This document shows positions 32,080 to 44,034 of a stretch of DNA of 64,000 nt, in pieces (positions within the stretch are counted from its first letter, which is position 1; the number at the start of each line of letters is the position of its first letter). Source of the DNA: Erythroxylum novogranatense (Eukaryota; Streptophyta; Magnoliopsida; Malpighiales; Erythroxylaceae). The position numbers and the translations under genes were made by a program. A model generated the notes under the pieces. That model saw only the letters and a list, made by a program, of their open reading frames with translations, was not told the origin of the DNA and searched no databases. Location: positions 23,618,809-23,682,808 of the forward strand of contig CM057228.1 in assembly GCA_029891385.1 (NCBI GenBank), written 5' to 3'.

Positions 32080-33130
32080 TGTAGCACCCCTCTCCCGCAA
32101 GACCCGAACTCGACATCGACGGTGATATCCGAGTCCGTGCCCCGCGAGGGTGGCGTGCTAAAACACTCATTCAGTAATCGATACATTTTTTTCACATAAC
32201 AATATATGCGGAATTAAGTGCCCAATTTGGGTCCTCATTTAATCATATACAATTTCATTATACACAATTGTCAATAGCCACTCCGGCCCACTTCCCAAAT
32301 ACAAATACTTGAGTCATTTCAAAATATACATTTTATTACATAAATAAAGACATGCAATGTAGATGCGAACTGATCCTGACTTCTATCCTTCACTTGAATC
32401 CTGCAAATATACTCCCGTTGGCCTAACGGGGTATTCTTCTGATCCTGAAAAATAATTGTAAATGTTGGGTGAGTTTTGCGAATTCAGTGAGGAACCATCA
32501 TCGATGGTTCGCCCAATTCATGCATCACTCAAAACGTCCCCTTTTTACTTTGCAATCACTCTCAAAATACCATCTATGATCACAGTCACTAATTAATACA
32601 ATTTTTCTTGGATCAATTAAATCTTCAATACCATAGTGCCATTGTGGTATCATTAGCTATCACTCACATTTTTCCTTGTGTTAATTTCTTGCAATTCCTT
32701 AGGTGACTAATTTTCCCAATGTAAGTAATTTTATCTCATGTCATTTTCAATCTCCCGCTTGACTTCTTGTCTCTAAGGATTTCCTCTTTTTCTTCGAATT
32801 CCTTTAATTCACATCGGCTTACTCAAATGTCTATTCATTTGTACTAGTTCCTTCACACATTTCAATTTATTTGAATGCTTCACTTTGTGTGTTGGTATTT
32901 CATTCCTCAAATTGAGTCTGTATCTTTCGAACATATTTACATCGAATAAAAGGGGGCCTATATTTTCGTCACACTTGCAATAGTGTCACCTCGAATTTAT
33001 AATCCACTCTTGTAGTTGCAGTATACACTTTCAGTGGCCTATTCCACTTTTTATGCCTGAGTTTCTTCTTAAGATGAGACTCCATTGTTCACTTTTGACT
33101 TATTACATATTCATTTCCGAGTCTCTTCCT
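32080..33130 (-). repeat. Truncated Tekay-type LTR in Copia D integrase
   Basis: The plus sequence TGTAGCACCCCTCTCCCGC is the reverse complement of a Tekay LTR end. The acceptor-like site (near 32452) and hairpin AACCATC-ATC-GATGGTT (32493-32509) follow in the right order. The opposite end TGTAACATCCC is not found; at 33131 the sequence abuts SIRE B pol. The distal 500 bp are too diverged to assign firmly. Confidence 0.65.
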
Positions 33131-34694
33131 TGATTCAGCTCCTCTTGCATGGCTAACACCCAAGCTTCGTCTCGAAGAGCTTCCTCAACCTTCTTAAGCT
33201 CTAAAAAGCCACATTAGCTTCTCTTCTAAATCTGGACCTTGTCCTAACTCCTTCTAAGATCTCTCCGATAATCAACTCTTCTGGATGAGAACTTTTATAT
33301 TTTCAGTCTCTTTTCAGTCCAATAGTTTCTGGAATATCTTTAACTTTGTCTACTTGAGTAACTGGTGTTGGAGTTTCTGTTGTGTCATCTAGGTTCTTTG
33401 AAGGACCTTCACTCTCCATGTCATCTTCCTTATGGGGTTGGGGACTATCATCAAACTTGACATGGATGGTCTCCTCAACTGTCTTTGAAACAAGGTTGTA
33501 CACCTGGAATGCCTTAGACGATGATGAGTAGCCTAGGAAGATTCCTGGATAGGTCTTCGAATCAAATTTATCCAACAACTCCTTTGTATTCAGAATAGAG
33601 CATTTGCACCCAAATGGATGAAAGTAAGATATGTTTGGTCTTCTTCCATTCCATAACTCATAAGGAGTCTTCTTCAATATGGGTCGCAACAGAATTCTAT
33701 TCTGAATATAGCATGCTGTATTCACATCTTCTGCCCAGAAGTACTTAGGAAGATTCATCTCACAAAGCATAGTCCTAACCATTTCTTGAATTGTCCTGTT
33801 CTTCCCTTCAACAACTCCATTATGTTGAGGAGTCCTGGGAGCAGAGAAATTGTGGAAAATTCCATTCTCCTCACAGAATAATCTAAACTTCTCATTCTCA
33901 AACTCTCCACCATGGTCACTCCTGATACTAGCTATAGACATTCCTTTTTTATTCTGTAACTTTCTGGATAAGGTCCTAAAACACTTAAAAGATTCATCTT
34001 TGTGTAATAAAAACAATATTTGACAAAATCGAGTAAAGTCATCAACAATAACAAGTCCATATTTCTTTCCACCAAGACTTATTGTCCTTGTTGGGCCAAA
34101 TAAATCAATATGTAACAACTCTAAAGATCTAGATGATGTTACAAAATTTTTAGAAGAAAATGAAGTTTTAACTTGTTTTCCTTTCAAACAATTTTCACAG
34201 AAAAAGTCTTTGTCAAAACTTATTTTTGGTAATCCTCTTACTAAATCATGTTTTGCCAACTTTGAAATGTGTTTAAAAGAGACATGACCTAGCTTTTTAT
34301 GCCAGACTAATCTTTCTTCTTCGGAAGATAGAAAACATGAAACATTTTGACTTTGAAAATCTTCTAAATCAATTTTGTAAAGATTATTTCTTCTCTTGGC
34401 AGAGAAAAGTATAGACCCATCTTTGTTTCTGACTGCAAAAAGTTTTTGATTGAATGTGACTGTGAAACCAGATTCACACAATTGACTGACGCTGATCAAA
34501 TTATGTTTCAGACCATCAACAAGCAGTACATTATTTATGCATGCAAAGGAATCTTTACCTATCTTACCGATGCCAATAATCTTGCCCTATTGGTTGTCTC
34601 CGAAAGTTACCGATCCTCCCTTCTTATACTGAAGGTCTAGGAACATAGACCTTCTTCCCGTCATATGTCGCGAGCATCCACTGTCTAAATACCA
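33131..34694 (-). pseudogene. SIRE B pol: protease and integrase
   Basis: The protease WYLDSGCSRHMTG starts at 34694, in the +1 frame relative to gag; a TAG soon follows in the GDNQ.GK region. A 398-residue open stretch (33303-34499) carries the HHCC zinc motif (H67, H72, C101, C104), the catalytic triad D132 (HIDLFGP), D195 (RSDHGGEF) and E231 (NGVVEGKNRT, with Gly for the usual Arg), then the Copia integrase C-terminal region (PYELWNGRRPNISYFHPFGC). Integrase inserts the cDNA into the host genome. The part beyond 33303 is frameshifted and ends at the RT boundary. Confidence 0.9.
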
Positions 34695-36353
34695 ATAGTG
34701 CTTGCCGCATCTTCCAAGGAAGGATATCTGCTGGAGAAACTATTTTATTTTTTGGTACCCATATTTTCTTGGGTCCTTTATGGTTAGTATTATGCACATG
34801 ATGAGTTCTTTGATGCATATTACTAGAACGTTGATTAACACGAGATTTATTATAGTTTCTCTTTTGAGAGAAAGGGTTCTTATGAGGATAAGACATATTG
34901 CCTATAAACCCTAATCCGGTTTTATCACTCGGATGTCTACATTTTCCAAGCATCTCATTCATTTTCTTTGTGCTCTCGGTGAAAGTAGCTAAATCAGCTG
35001 ATAGATTCTTAATTCTCAGTTTCAGTTGATTCATCTCTTCTGATCTGTCTACGACTTTCTTTTTCTCCTCTAATTACTTCTTTAGACAGATATTTTCTCT
35101 CTCTATTACTTCCGTATGTCTAATATTTTTTACATACTTTTTCTTTAACAGTTTGTACTATTTCATAATATCATGAGAATCTTATAACAATTCTGAGTAG
35201 GCATCGTGCAAGTTATCATAATCAGATTGTACCTCCTCATCACTTTCTTCCTCAGCTACCAGGCAGATGTTTGCATGTTCAGACGGCTCGAAACCTGTAT
35301 CTGACTCTGATGAATCTAGGTCCTCCCACGTTGCCATCATGCTTTTCTTGGCTTCTCTACTCTTCTTTGGTTTCTTCTTTAGAGTAGGACATTCGGACTT
35401 GTAGTGTCCAAGCTGATTGCACTCGTGGCAAATGACAGATGACTTCTCTGGTTTAGCCTCATCTTTGCCATTCTTCTTGAAAGTCTGATTTTCTTTGGAC
35501 TTCTTCTTTCGCATACGTCTTATCTTTCTAGAGATGAAAGATAATTCGTCATCTTCATCACTTAACTCTTGTTCTGATTGGCTGGAGTCATCATTCTTTG
35601 ATTCTTCAATCTTTAACGCTTTTGATGACTTCCTCCTTCTTTGAGTCTTGTGATTCTTTTGTCCGGCATTTAGCGCTATCGACTTGTCTCGTTTGGGCTT
35701 GTCTTCAGCATCGAATTCAACTTCATGAATCTTCAAGGATCTAAGCAACTCGTCAAGCTTTAGCACGCTCAAATCTTTGGTTTCATGCACCGCAGTAACT
35801 TTAGGTCTCCACCTCTTCGGAAGACTTCTTAAGATCTTTCGAACATGATCTTGATTGTTGTATGTTCTTCCAAGAGCTTTCAATCTATTGACAATTGGTT
35901 GAAATCTTCCAAACATTTGATCAATAGATTCTTCATCTTTCATCCTGAAAAGCTCGTACTGGTGCACAAGAATGCTTATCTTGGATTCTTTAACTTAGCT
36001 GGTGCCTTCATGAGCAATGGACAATGTGTCCCACATCTCCTTCGCGGTGTCGCATCCGTGGACTTTGTCATACTCGCTCCTGCTTAGGGCACAGGTCAAG
36101 AAGAACTTCGCTTTTGAGCTCAGCTGTATCCTCGCCTTTTGGTCAGCCATCCATCTGATTCGTGGAATAGAATTCCCATCTTCATCTACTGGTGTATAAG
36201 GTCCATTTTCTATCACGTCCCAAAGGTCGACATGAGTAGATTCTATGAATAGCCGCATCCTATCTTTCCAGTAATGACAATCTTCCCGTTGAATCTTTGG
36301 AGGTCTAGTAGGATCGAGGCTCCTTCTGCGATGTATATATGTGATTCTGCCAT
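34624..36353 (-). pseudogene. SIRE B gag (frameshifted)
   Basis: The start at 36353 (MAESHIYIAEGAS) parallels copy A; a frameshift soon follows, and the frame reopens as HYWKDRMRLFIESTHVDLW. The zinc knuckle CHECNQLGHYKSEC lies at about 35390-35432, flanked by Lys-rich and Ser/Glu-rich stretches. A last open piece (34624-35034) ends by overlapping the protease frame, as in copies A and C. Confidence 0.87.
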
Positions 36354-36397
36354 TATCTTTGATCCACACTTTGCTATAGTGATCCTTGGATACCAGG

Positions 36398-36409
36398 CTC
36401 TGATACAAA
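36398..36409 (-). other. SIRE B primer-binding site
   Basis: The minus strand reads TTGTATCAGAGC, one mismatch from the consensus TGGTATCAGAGC, beside the LTR end at 36411. Confidence 0.8.
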
Positions 36410-36410
36410 A

Positions 36411-37398
36411 TGAAGTGAATCACACGTTAATACAAAGCTTATAAAACGATATAAGAATGCACGAGAAGGGGGGGTTGAATTGTGTATTCCCCTTTTCTGA
36501 AAAATTCTTTAAAAAATGTTTATTAGAAATAAAATTCTTTTACAGAACTTCCGATAGATTCTAATTAATCAAAACTTTGAAAACTTTGTTTACGAACTAA
36601 GGAATGATAAAACTTGAATCTAAAAGAGAGATAGAGTAAGAGTAGTTAACACAGCAATTTATCCTGGTTCACCCCAAACCGTGGGTTACGTCCCTCAGAG
36701 TTCTTTATGAGATTTCACTATCTCTTCAACTTTTACAAGTATTCTTTACGAGCCTTTTCAAGTCTCTACAATCAGTATTCTTTCACACTTAGCCTTTGCA
36801 GGCTATCTGTACTACTTCCTCACAGAAAAGTGTTTGAAACTTGTTATAGTAAAAATAGCTCTCGGCTAATTTGCACAGTATGTTTTTTACGATCGCGTAG
36901 ATGTAATTTAGCTAATTTTTCAACCAACTTTGTAATCTTCGACTTCGACTTGTATTTATAGCCTTTGTCTCCAACTGCTTCTTGATTCTTGTTTCTGGAT
37001 TCTTGCTTATTGAATCTTTAAAAGAAACAGTTAATCAGTTGAGTTCTGTAACTAACCCGAACTGACTCTTGCGTCTGCTTTTCAATTCTTCTTCTGCGTC
37101 TATTTTTTAATTCACGTCTTCATCTGTTTTTTATTTTGTGTCTGCGTCTGCGTCTGTTTTCCTCTTTTGCGTCTATTTTCTTCTTTTACGTCTGCGTCTA
37201 TTTTTCTTAGCGTCTGTTTCTGTTTTCCTCTTTTGCATCTGCGTCTGTTTTTCTTAACGTATGCGTCTGTCTTTCTTTTTTCGTCTGCATCAGCGTCTAT
37301 ATTTCTCTTTTTCTTCGTCTGTATTGCTTCGTCTGCTTTTGTTTTTCTCTTTGTTATACATCAAAATTATATCTAAGTAAAGTCATTTTGACTTAACA
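36411..37398 (-). repeat. SIRE B 5' LTR (988 bp)
   Basis: Minus-strand start TGTTAAGTCAAAATGACTTT at 37398 and end GTGATTCACTTCA at 36411 match copy A. The region 37080-37350 is the U3 minisatellite (plus-strand GCGTCTGCGTCTGTTTT-like units), differently arranged from A and C. A TATA box lies at 36953-36960 (minus). Confidence 0.92.
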
Positions 37399-38103
37399 AC
37401 TTCTAGATCGAAGATAAGAACGTGGAATTTTCTGCTGGTAAAAAAGAAATTTAGAAGCCATAATTATGCGACTCTTAAAGGAGAGTCTTGCTATGTTATA
37501 TAGAAAATAGGATTTAGACTAGATATGTGAAGGAAAAGATTTCATGAGTCTTACAAGAACAAAAGCAATAGATGATTTTTACTACTAATATAAGTAGATT
37601 ATTTAGTACTAATAAAATTTAATAGTTTTGTCATTTGTAAAAATATAAAGAGAATGTTGCATACAATTAATATCCTTCACCCGACCCTCGTAAAATGGAA
37701 GCCTTGTGGACAGAGGTTGTTGGCATGTACGAATGATGATAACCAATATTAAAATTCAAATATTAGGACAAGGTAATTGTTATTAGTTATCATGGGATAA
37801 AACATGTTATCCCAATTATCCCCATTTCCTTAACTACCTGAACATTTTTTATTCTATAAGTACGTATAAAGTGTACTTGAAAAAACTATTAAGTGACTGA
37901 CTAAAATACAAAGTTTGAAAAGTGACCGAGTGGTAGGTTATTGAATAAACATGATATTTCATTTTTGATTGAGTAAAAATACTTTGATGGAATCAAGTTG
38001 AATCTGTCGTAAATTCAACATACTATGAGTCAGGAACATTGTAAAAGAATCCTTCATTTGTTGCTTTTACCGTTTACAGTAAGTTTGTTTATAAATTCTA
38101 CAT
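37399..38103. other. AT-rich stretch, probably holding an unresolved Copia E LTR
   Basis: No coding motif is visible. Because a PBS-like site follows at 38104, the right part probably belongs to the 5' LTR of Copia E, but its start could not be found. A perfect inverted repeat GGGATAA-AACATG-TTATCCC lies at 37794-37813. Confidence 0.35.
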
Positions 38104-38116
38104 TGGTATCAAAGCC
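38104..38116 (+). other. Primer-binding-site-like sequence of Copia E
   Basis: TGGTATCAAAGCC follows TTCTACAT, an LTR-end-like CA plus two bases. It differs by one base from the tRNA-Met-type PBS. Confidence 0.55.
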
Positions 38117-39482
38117 TCATGATGATTCTTTTCATGTTCCTTGGTTAATCTAGATATGTTGTGCATGATTTCATTTGTTCTTATGCATGACAATGATTGA
38201 GTATGTATATCTACAATGAACCAAACTTGAGAAGCTGGCTTTGTTGGAAGAAATTATTTGAAAAATTATTTTTGTTAATTAATATATGAAAGTGGATCTC
38301 ATTAGGAAGTAGAATTCACGAGGATTCTAATGGTATATTACATGTGTAAATTGGATACAAAAGAATGTGAAATATGCCTTATTGTCGTTTACAAACATTT
38401 TGAAGTAAAAAATTTAATATCATACTAATGAAATATTTCATTTATGTTTGATGATGGGCATAATAACATGACATCATATATGTTATTTGTTGTTCGTGAT
38501 AGCTTACGTGCATTTTATATACATCTGATGATCGATCATACCACAAGAAATCAACAAATCAGCATACTATATAAATGTGTAACATACCAGTTCAAGACAT
38601 TACTCGCATAATATGATGTGAATTAACCCAATGATGTGGATGTCATTGGAAACTCGATTTTGGGAGAATTTCAACAGTATATTAGGTGCACAAATTAGAG
38701 TTTTTGTTAAAAAAGATATGAATGTTTAAATGTTTAAAGAGATTTGGATAAAACTCATATGTGATAATATATATGTTACGAGAGTCAATGTTCTATGTAT
38801 TGAATGTTTGATAAAGAGTGGACCCAAAATATTTCTTAAGAAAGACATTGGCAAGTTTTATTACTGTATCATGCTCAAATTTTGCTTTTCTGTTACGTTG
38901 TTGTTTACAAAAATAATAATTTTTAACATAACAACCTAGTGGGAAGTTAGTGGGAGATTTTAATATCGTATTATGAATGAAAAATTTAATTGTTGAATTA
39001 TTTATTTATTTTCTATTTTCATAAAATTGCATAAGAATTGAAATATAAGTCCATATATATATATATATTAAAATTTCAGAAAATTGTGAAAAATATTCTT
39101 GTTATTTTGAATTTTATGGGTTATATGTGATTATTTTGGCATTTTCAAAATTACTTGATTTAAGCAATTTTGTTTAAGGTATGGTTGTAATTGAATGTTA
39201 CAAAATTTTAAAACATGCTAGTATGCCAAATATGATTTACATATAAGTGAGATTATATTGAGTTGAGTAAAATTTATTCCTCAATATATGATTTTTGTTA
39301 GGAAAATTATTTAAATAATTATATGTTGGAAACTTTATGATGTAACGTGATTATGCGAGTATCAAAGTCTCCTTTAATCATTTATGTTTCATTATAATGA
39401 TTTAATATGATTGTCGTTACAAAATTGATGCATATATGGCGCTATCAAGATTTATTCAAATGTCGCACTGCTTTTATTTTAG
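38117..39482 (+). other. Long AT-rich leader between Copia E PBS and gag
   Basis: About 1.37 kb with no recognisable frame or repeat apart from a short (AT)n run near 39053-39068. The length is unusual for a Copia leader and suggests an unrecognised old insertion. Confidence 0.4.
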
Positions 39483-40020
39483 ATGGCTTCCAAACAAATC
39501 ATAGCCGATCTTTACAAAGGTGAAAAGTTTAACAGTGATAATTTTGATATATGGTACCATAAAATTCAATATGTGCTTGAGGAGCAAGATGTCTTAGAGG
39601 CCTTAACATCTGTGATAGCTCAACCCAAAGAGGGTACTACTGCTCAACACTGTCAAGATCGTGAAGCTTATGATAGTTGAAAAAGAAAAGTAATATCATT
39701 CATATCATGTTGCGGAGTAGTATGGAGAATGATCTCATGTGCGAGTATGAGTAGTACCCCATTGCAAATGCCTTGTGGACGACTTTGAATCTAAAATTTG
39801 GAAAGACTTCCACAACTCAGATGCGTGGTTTGACTCTCAAATTTGATAGCTACAAAAAGCATCCTAATCATTCAATGAGAAAGCATTTGAGAGTTTTGTT
39901 TGGCATGATAAGTGAGCTGAAAGTGGCTAAAAACAATCTTTTCGATGAGCAATAGATCCAGGCAGTGATTTGATCACTTTTTGATAATTGGGAGCACTTG
40001 AGGGTCAATCTGACACATAA
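39483..40020 (+). pseudogene. Copia E gag fragment
   Basis: It starts MASKQIIADLYKGEKFNSDN and continues IWYHKIQYVLEEQDVLEAL, typical of a Copia gag N-terminus. After a stop at about 39680 and a frameshift the frame resumes as LWTTLNLKFG and LTLKFDSYKKHPNHSM. The sequence is cut at 40020 by a Tekay LTR. It differs clearly from the SIRE and Copia D gag proteins, so it represents a third Copia lineage. Confidence 0.75.
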
Positions 40021-41115
40021 TGTAATATCCCGTTATCCATGTTAGGGTTATAATTGTGAATTATGAGAAATTAGGAAAATGCAGATCATGCATAATTAAT
40101 AGTGACATATACATTTATTTTGCACATTCATATGATGGTACATGCATTCATTGGCATTTCCGAGTAAATTTGATTTATAATTGAAAATTGTGGATTTATT
40201 GGAGTGTATTAAATATGATTTGGCAATTTTTGTACATTTCGGGTATTTTGAAATTTTTGGTGAATTATTTTGAGCTGATTTTTTTTTGGAGAGTGTTGTC
40301 ATTATTTTGGATTTTTTGGTGAATTTTAAAAATTTTCGAAAAAATTTGGGATATTTTGGACCAATTATATAGTGACACGTGGCAATATGATGTATGTGAC
40401 AAATGGTTAAATTGTTTTGTGACAAGTTGTAGCATTATATAGTGATACATGTTAAACATGCAACAACCACGTAGAGGAGGACCTCGGTTTCTCTGTTGTT
40501 GTTCCTTCATACTGAAGGTTTTGTTAGATAAAAATAATTTGAAAACACTGGTTATTGATTCTGAAACTAAATTAAGGCTATCAGTTTATTGATAGAGAGT
40601 TGATTGCTATTTATCCTGCACACATGATCTGCCAACACAGCCAAAAGCTTGTTAACTCAAGTAAGTGAAGTTTTAAGGTTTTAAGTTTTGTGGATTTGAT
40701 GATGTTTTATAGTTTAGCGGTGAATATATGCATGTGTGGTTAAGAAATGTACTTTCGGTGTTGATGAAAGAATATGGATATGTTGTTTTTGCATGTTTGA
40801 GGAACCATGGGTTTTAAGATAATGATGAAGTGAATTTTGGAGCTAGAAGAATCACGGAAACTATGTTTAAGAAGAGAGAAGAAATTCAGGAAACAGGTTG
40901 ATCATATTTTGTTTTTTTCACTGTTCATGTATGGGTCTGTTGAGAATCAAAGTTTGATGATTAAGTGTGAATCTTGGTTTTTGAATTTTGTGGGTGCTAA
41001 TGAGCTGAAAATGGGTTAGAAGAATTGTTTTGAATGTTATTTGGGTTAATTGACATGATGAATGTGAAATCTGGGAAAATAATGAAAGAAAAAGATGAGT
41101 TTAGATGCAGTAAAG
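40021..41115 (+). repeat. Tekay-type LTR, 5' part
   Basis: It starts TGTAATATCCCGTTATCC, matching the solo LTR start, with similar sequence over the next few hundred bases (TGCACAT, ACATGCATTCAT). It is cut at 41115 by SIRE C; the remainder would lie to the right of the window. Confidence 0.75.
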
Positions 41116-42270
41116 TGTTAAGTAAAAAAAACTTCACGTTTATTAATTTTGTTGATAATCAAATAATAATAATGTTTAAAATAAATAAATTGTTTTGATG
41201 AGTATGTTAAGCGTGCAGTGAAAAGACATAAGAAGTTCAAAATACAGAAGAAGTTCAAAACACAGAAGAAGTCAAAAACACAGAAGAAGTCCAAAACACA
41301 AAAAAAAGCGCAAAACACAGAAGAAGTTCAAAACACAGAAGAAGTTGAAAACACAGAAGAAGCACAAAACACAAAAGAAGTTGAAAACACAGAAAAGTTC
41401 AAAACACAGAAGAAGTTCAAAAACACAGAAGAAGTTCAAAACACAGAAGAAGTGCAAAACATAGAAGAAGTTCAAAACACAAAAGAAGTTTAAAACACAA
41501 AAGAAGTTGAATACACATAAGAAGTTCAAAACATAGAAGAAGTTGAAAACACAGACGATACAAAGATGAAGACATTCTAGTACGTCGATAGTTAGTCAGT
41601 TGGAGTTAGTTACATAACTCAACTGAATAACGGTTATCAAAAAGCAAGAAGCAAGAAGCAGTTATCAAGAAGCAAGAAGCTGTTGGAGACTTAGGCTATA
41701 AATACCAGTCGTAGTTGAAGACTATACAATTTTTAGCTTTCAAGTTATTACTTACAAAAATTCTGTATTTAAGGTTCGATACAAGAGAGCAAACTCTACT
41801 GTAACAAAAAAACTCACAATATCTTTCTAGTGGGAGAAAGAAAAGGCTAAGAGTATGGAGAGGCTAAGATAGCAGAAAGAATACTCAGTGTAAGAGACCT
41901 GAAGAGGCTCTGGAAGGGAAGAAAGAATACTTGTAAATTTGGCGAACTATAGTGAATCTCAGAAGAACTCTTGAGGACTAGACATAGCCCAAGGTTTGGG
42001 GTGAACTAGTATAAAAATCGTAGCATCTATCCTCTAACTCTTTTCTTTTAATTTCTCTTGTTCTTATACATGTTTATAGAAACTATTTGCGATTTAACTA
42101 TGTAACTATTTTTGTATAACATTTGTGGTATTCTTTAACATTTGAAAAAGTTTGTTTTTCATAGAAATATCAAAGTGTTGTATTCACGAAAAGAATACAC
42201 AATTCATCCCCCCTTCTTGTGTATTACGTATATTGTACGTGAGTTCTATATTAACGTGTGATTTACTTTA
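41116..42270 (+). repeat. SIRE C 5' LTR (1155 bp)
   Basis: The start TGTTAAGTAAAAAAAACTTC and the TATA box (41697-41704) align with copies A and B. The end ATTTACTTTA has lost the terminal CA. The extra length is due to a long 18-bp minisatellite at 41218-41560. Confidence 0.87.
41218..41560 (+). repeat. 18-bp minisatellite in SIRE C U3
   Basis: About 18-19 copies of AACACAGAAGAAGTTCAA-like units with point changes and a few short copies. Because the unit is a multiple of three, open frames appear on both strands (repeating NTEEVQ or FFCVLN). These are by-products, not genes. The array lies about 140 bp upstream of the TATA box. Confidence 0.9.
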
Positions 42271-42272
42271 AT

Positions 42273-42284
42273 TGGTATCAGAGC
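42273..42284 (+). other. SIRE C primer-binding site
   Basis: TGGTATCAGAGC, exact match to the other elements' PBS. Confidence 0.93.
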
Positions 42285-42327
42285 TCGGTTTCTAAGAACC
42301 ACCTTTACAAAGTGAGGACAAAGATCC

Positions 42328-44034
42328 ATGGCTGAATTACATATTTTTATAGCTGAAGGGGCCTCCGTCACAAGACCTCCTACGTTCAATGGAGAGGATT
42401 ATCATTATTAGAAGGACAGGATGCGGCTTTTCATCGAACCCACGCACGTTGATCTTTGGGATATCATCAAGAATGGACGATACGTACTAGTAGATGATGA
42501 TGGAAATACTATTCCTCGTACTAGATGGTTAGCCGATCACAAAGCTAGATTTCAACTAAACTCAAATGCCAAGTTCTTTCTAAGTTATGCTTTAAGCAGA
42601 AGTGAAACGATAAGGTTCATGGATTCGAAACTGCGACGGAGAAGTGGGACACCTTATCCATTGCACATGAAGGCACAAACCAGGTGAAAGAGTCCAAGAT
42701 CAGCATTCTTGTACATCAATATGAGCTGTTTACAATGAAAGAAGTTAAGTCTATTGATCAAATGTTTGGACGATTTCAAACTATTGTTAATGGACTTAAA
42801 GCTCTTAGGAGAATCTACGATAATCAAGACTATGTCAAGAAGATTCTTAGAAGTCTGTCTAAGAGATGGAGACCTAAAGTCACTGTAGTACAAGAGGCCA
42901 AGGATTTAAGCAAATTAAAGCTAGAAGAATTGCTTGGTTCTTTGAAGATATATGAAGTAGAGCTTGATGCTAAAGACAAACCTAGAAGAGACAAATCGAT
43001 AGCATTAAAGGCTGGTCAGAAAAATCACAAGGCTCAGAGAAATAGAAGTTCATCGTCAAAAGCATTAAAGATCGAAGAGATCAAGAATGATGATACCAGT
43101 GAATCTGAACAAGATTCAAGTGAGGATGATGAAGAATTATCTTTTATTTCAAGAAGAATGCGGAAGAAGAAACCAAAAGGAAATAAAGATTTTGCTTTTA
43201 AGAAAAATAGCAAAGATGAAGTCAAGAACGAGAAGACCTCTATCATTTACTACGAATGCAACAAACCAAGACACTGCAAGTCTGAATGTCTGTTGCTTAT
43301 AAGAAAACTGAAGAAGAATAAAGAAAATAAAAAGAGTATGATGGAAACTTGGGAAGATTTGGATTCATCCAAATCTAATTCTGATTCAGAAGCTTCAGTA
43401 GAAGCAAATATATGCTTGGTAGTCGAAAACGAAGGTGACGAGGAGGTAACTTCTAACTTTAATGAACTCTAAGATGCATACTTAGAATTGTTAGAAGATT
43501 CACATTTTATACTAAAGCAATATAGATCCTTAAAAAAAAGTTTGTCGAAAACTTGAAGAACACAGAAGCGTTAGAAAAAGAAAACATCTGCCTCAAGAAA
43601 TAAGTAGACAATATGAAGAAAAAAATAACCACAGATAGATCTAAGGAAATTAGTCAGTTGAAAAAAAAATTAATTCTCTCTCAGCAGACTTATCAACCTT
43701 TACTGAAGGTACGAAGAAAATGAATGACATGATTGGAAGATATAGACAACGTAATGATAAGAGTGGTCTAGGGTTTACTAAAAACAATACTAATTACAAA
43801 AAGAATTTTGTTCCTTATAGAAAGAAATATCACTTGTCTTCTTATTATCATTTTATGAATAATTATAAGACTAACCCCAAAGGACCTAAGAAAATCTGGG
43901 TATCTAAAAAGAACATAATATCTACTACAGATCTCCTTCCTTGGAAAAAGCAACCAGCACTAATGGTATTTGGACAGTGGATGCTTACGACACATGACGA
44001 GAAAAAGGTCTATATTCCTAGATCTTCAAAATAA
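42328..44034 (+). pseudogene. SIRE C gag (broken)
   Basis: It starts MAELHIFIAEGASVTRPPTF; the HYW Trp is a TAG, as in copy A. A frameshift near 42610-42680 splits the conserved domain (DLWDIIKNGRY; KILRSLSKRWRPKV). The zinc knuckle near 43245-43290 has lost its first Cys (YECNKPRHCKSEC). More stops occur at about 43470-43670. The last open piece (43720-44034) again overlaps the protease frame. Confidence 0.85.

Larger units (their letters stand above)
33131..37398 (-). mobile_element. SIRE/Maximus-like Copia element B (3' truncated)
   Basis: Minus-strand element with 5' LTR (36411-37398), PBS, gag and pol up to the segment AWVLAMQEELNQ, where it stops at 33131. RT, RNase H, the third ORF and the 3' LTR are missing. 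It is closely related to SIRE A in protein sequence and has the least damaged integrase of the three SIRE copies. Confidence 0.9.

Noticed and set aside
41218..41529. Open frames on both strands coding repeating NTEEVQ-like or FFCVLN-like peptides
   Set aside because: They arise because the 18-bp minisatellite unit is a multiple of three; the array is inside a SIRE LTR upstream of its TATA box.
19068..42284. TGGTATCAGAGC sites as tRNA genes
   Set aside because: They are primer-binding sites matching only the tRNA 3' end, beside LTR ends, without cloverleaf sequence.
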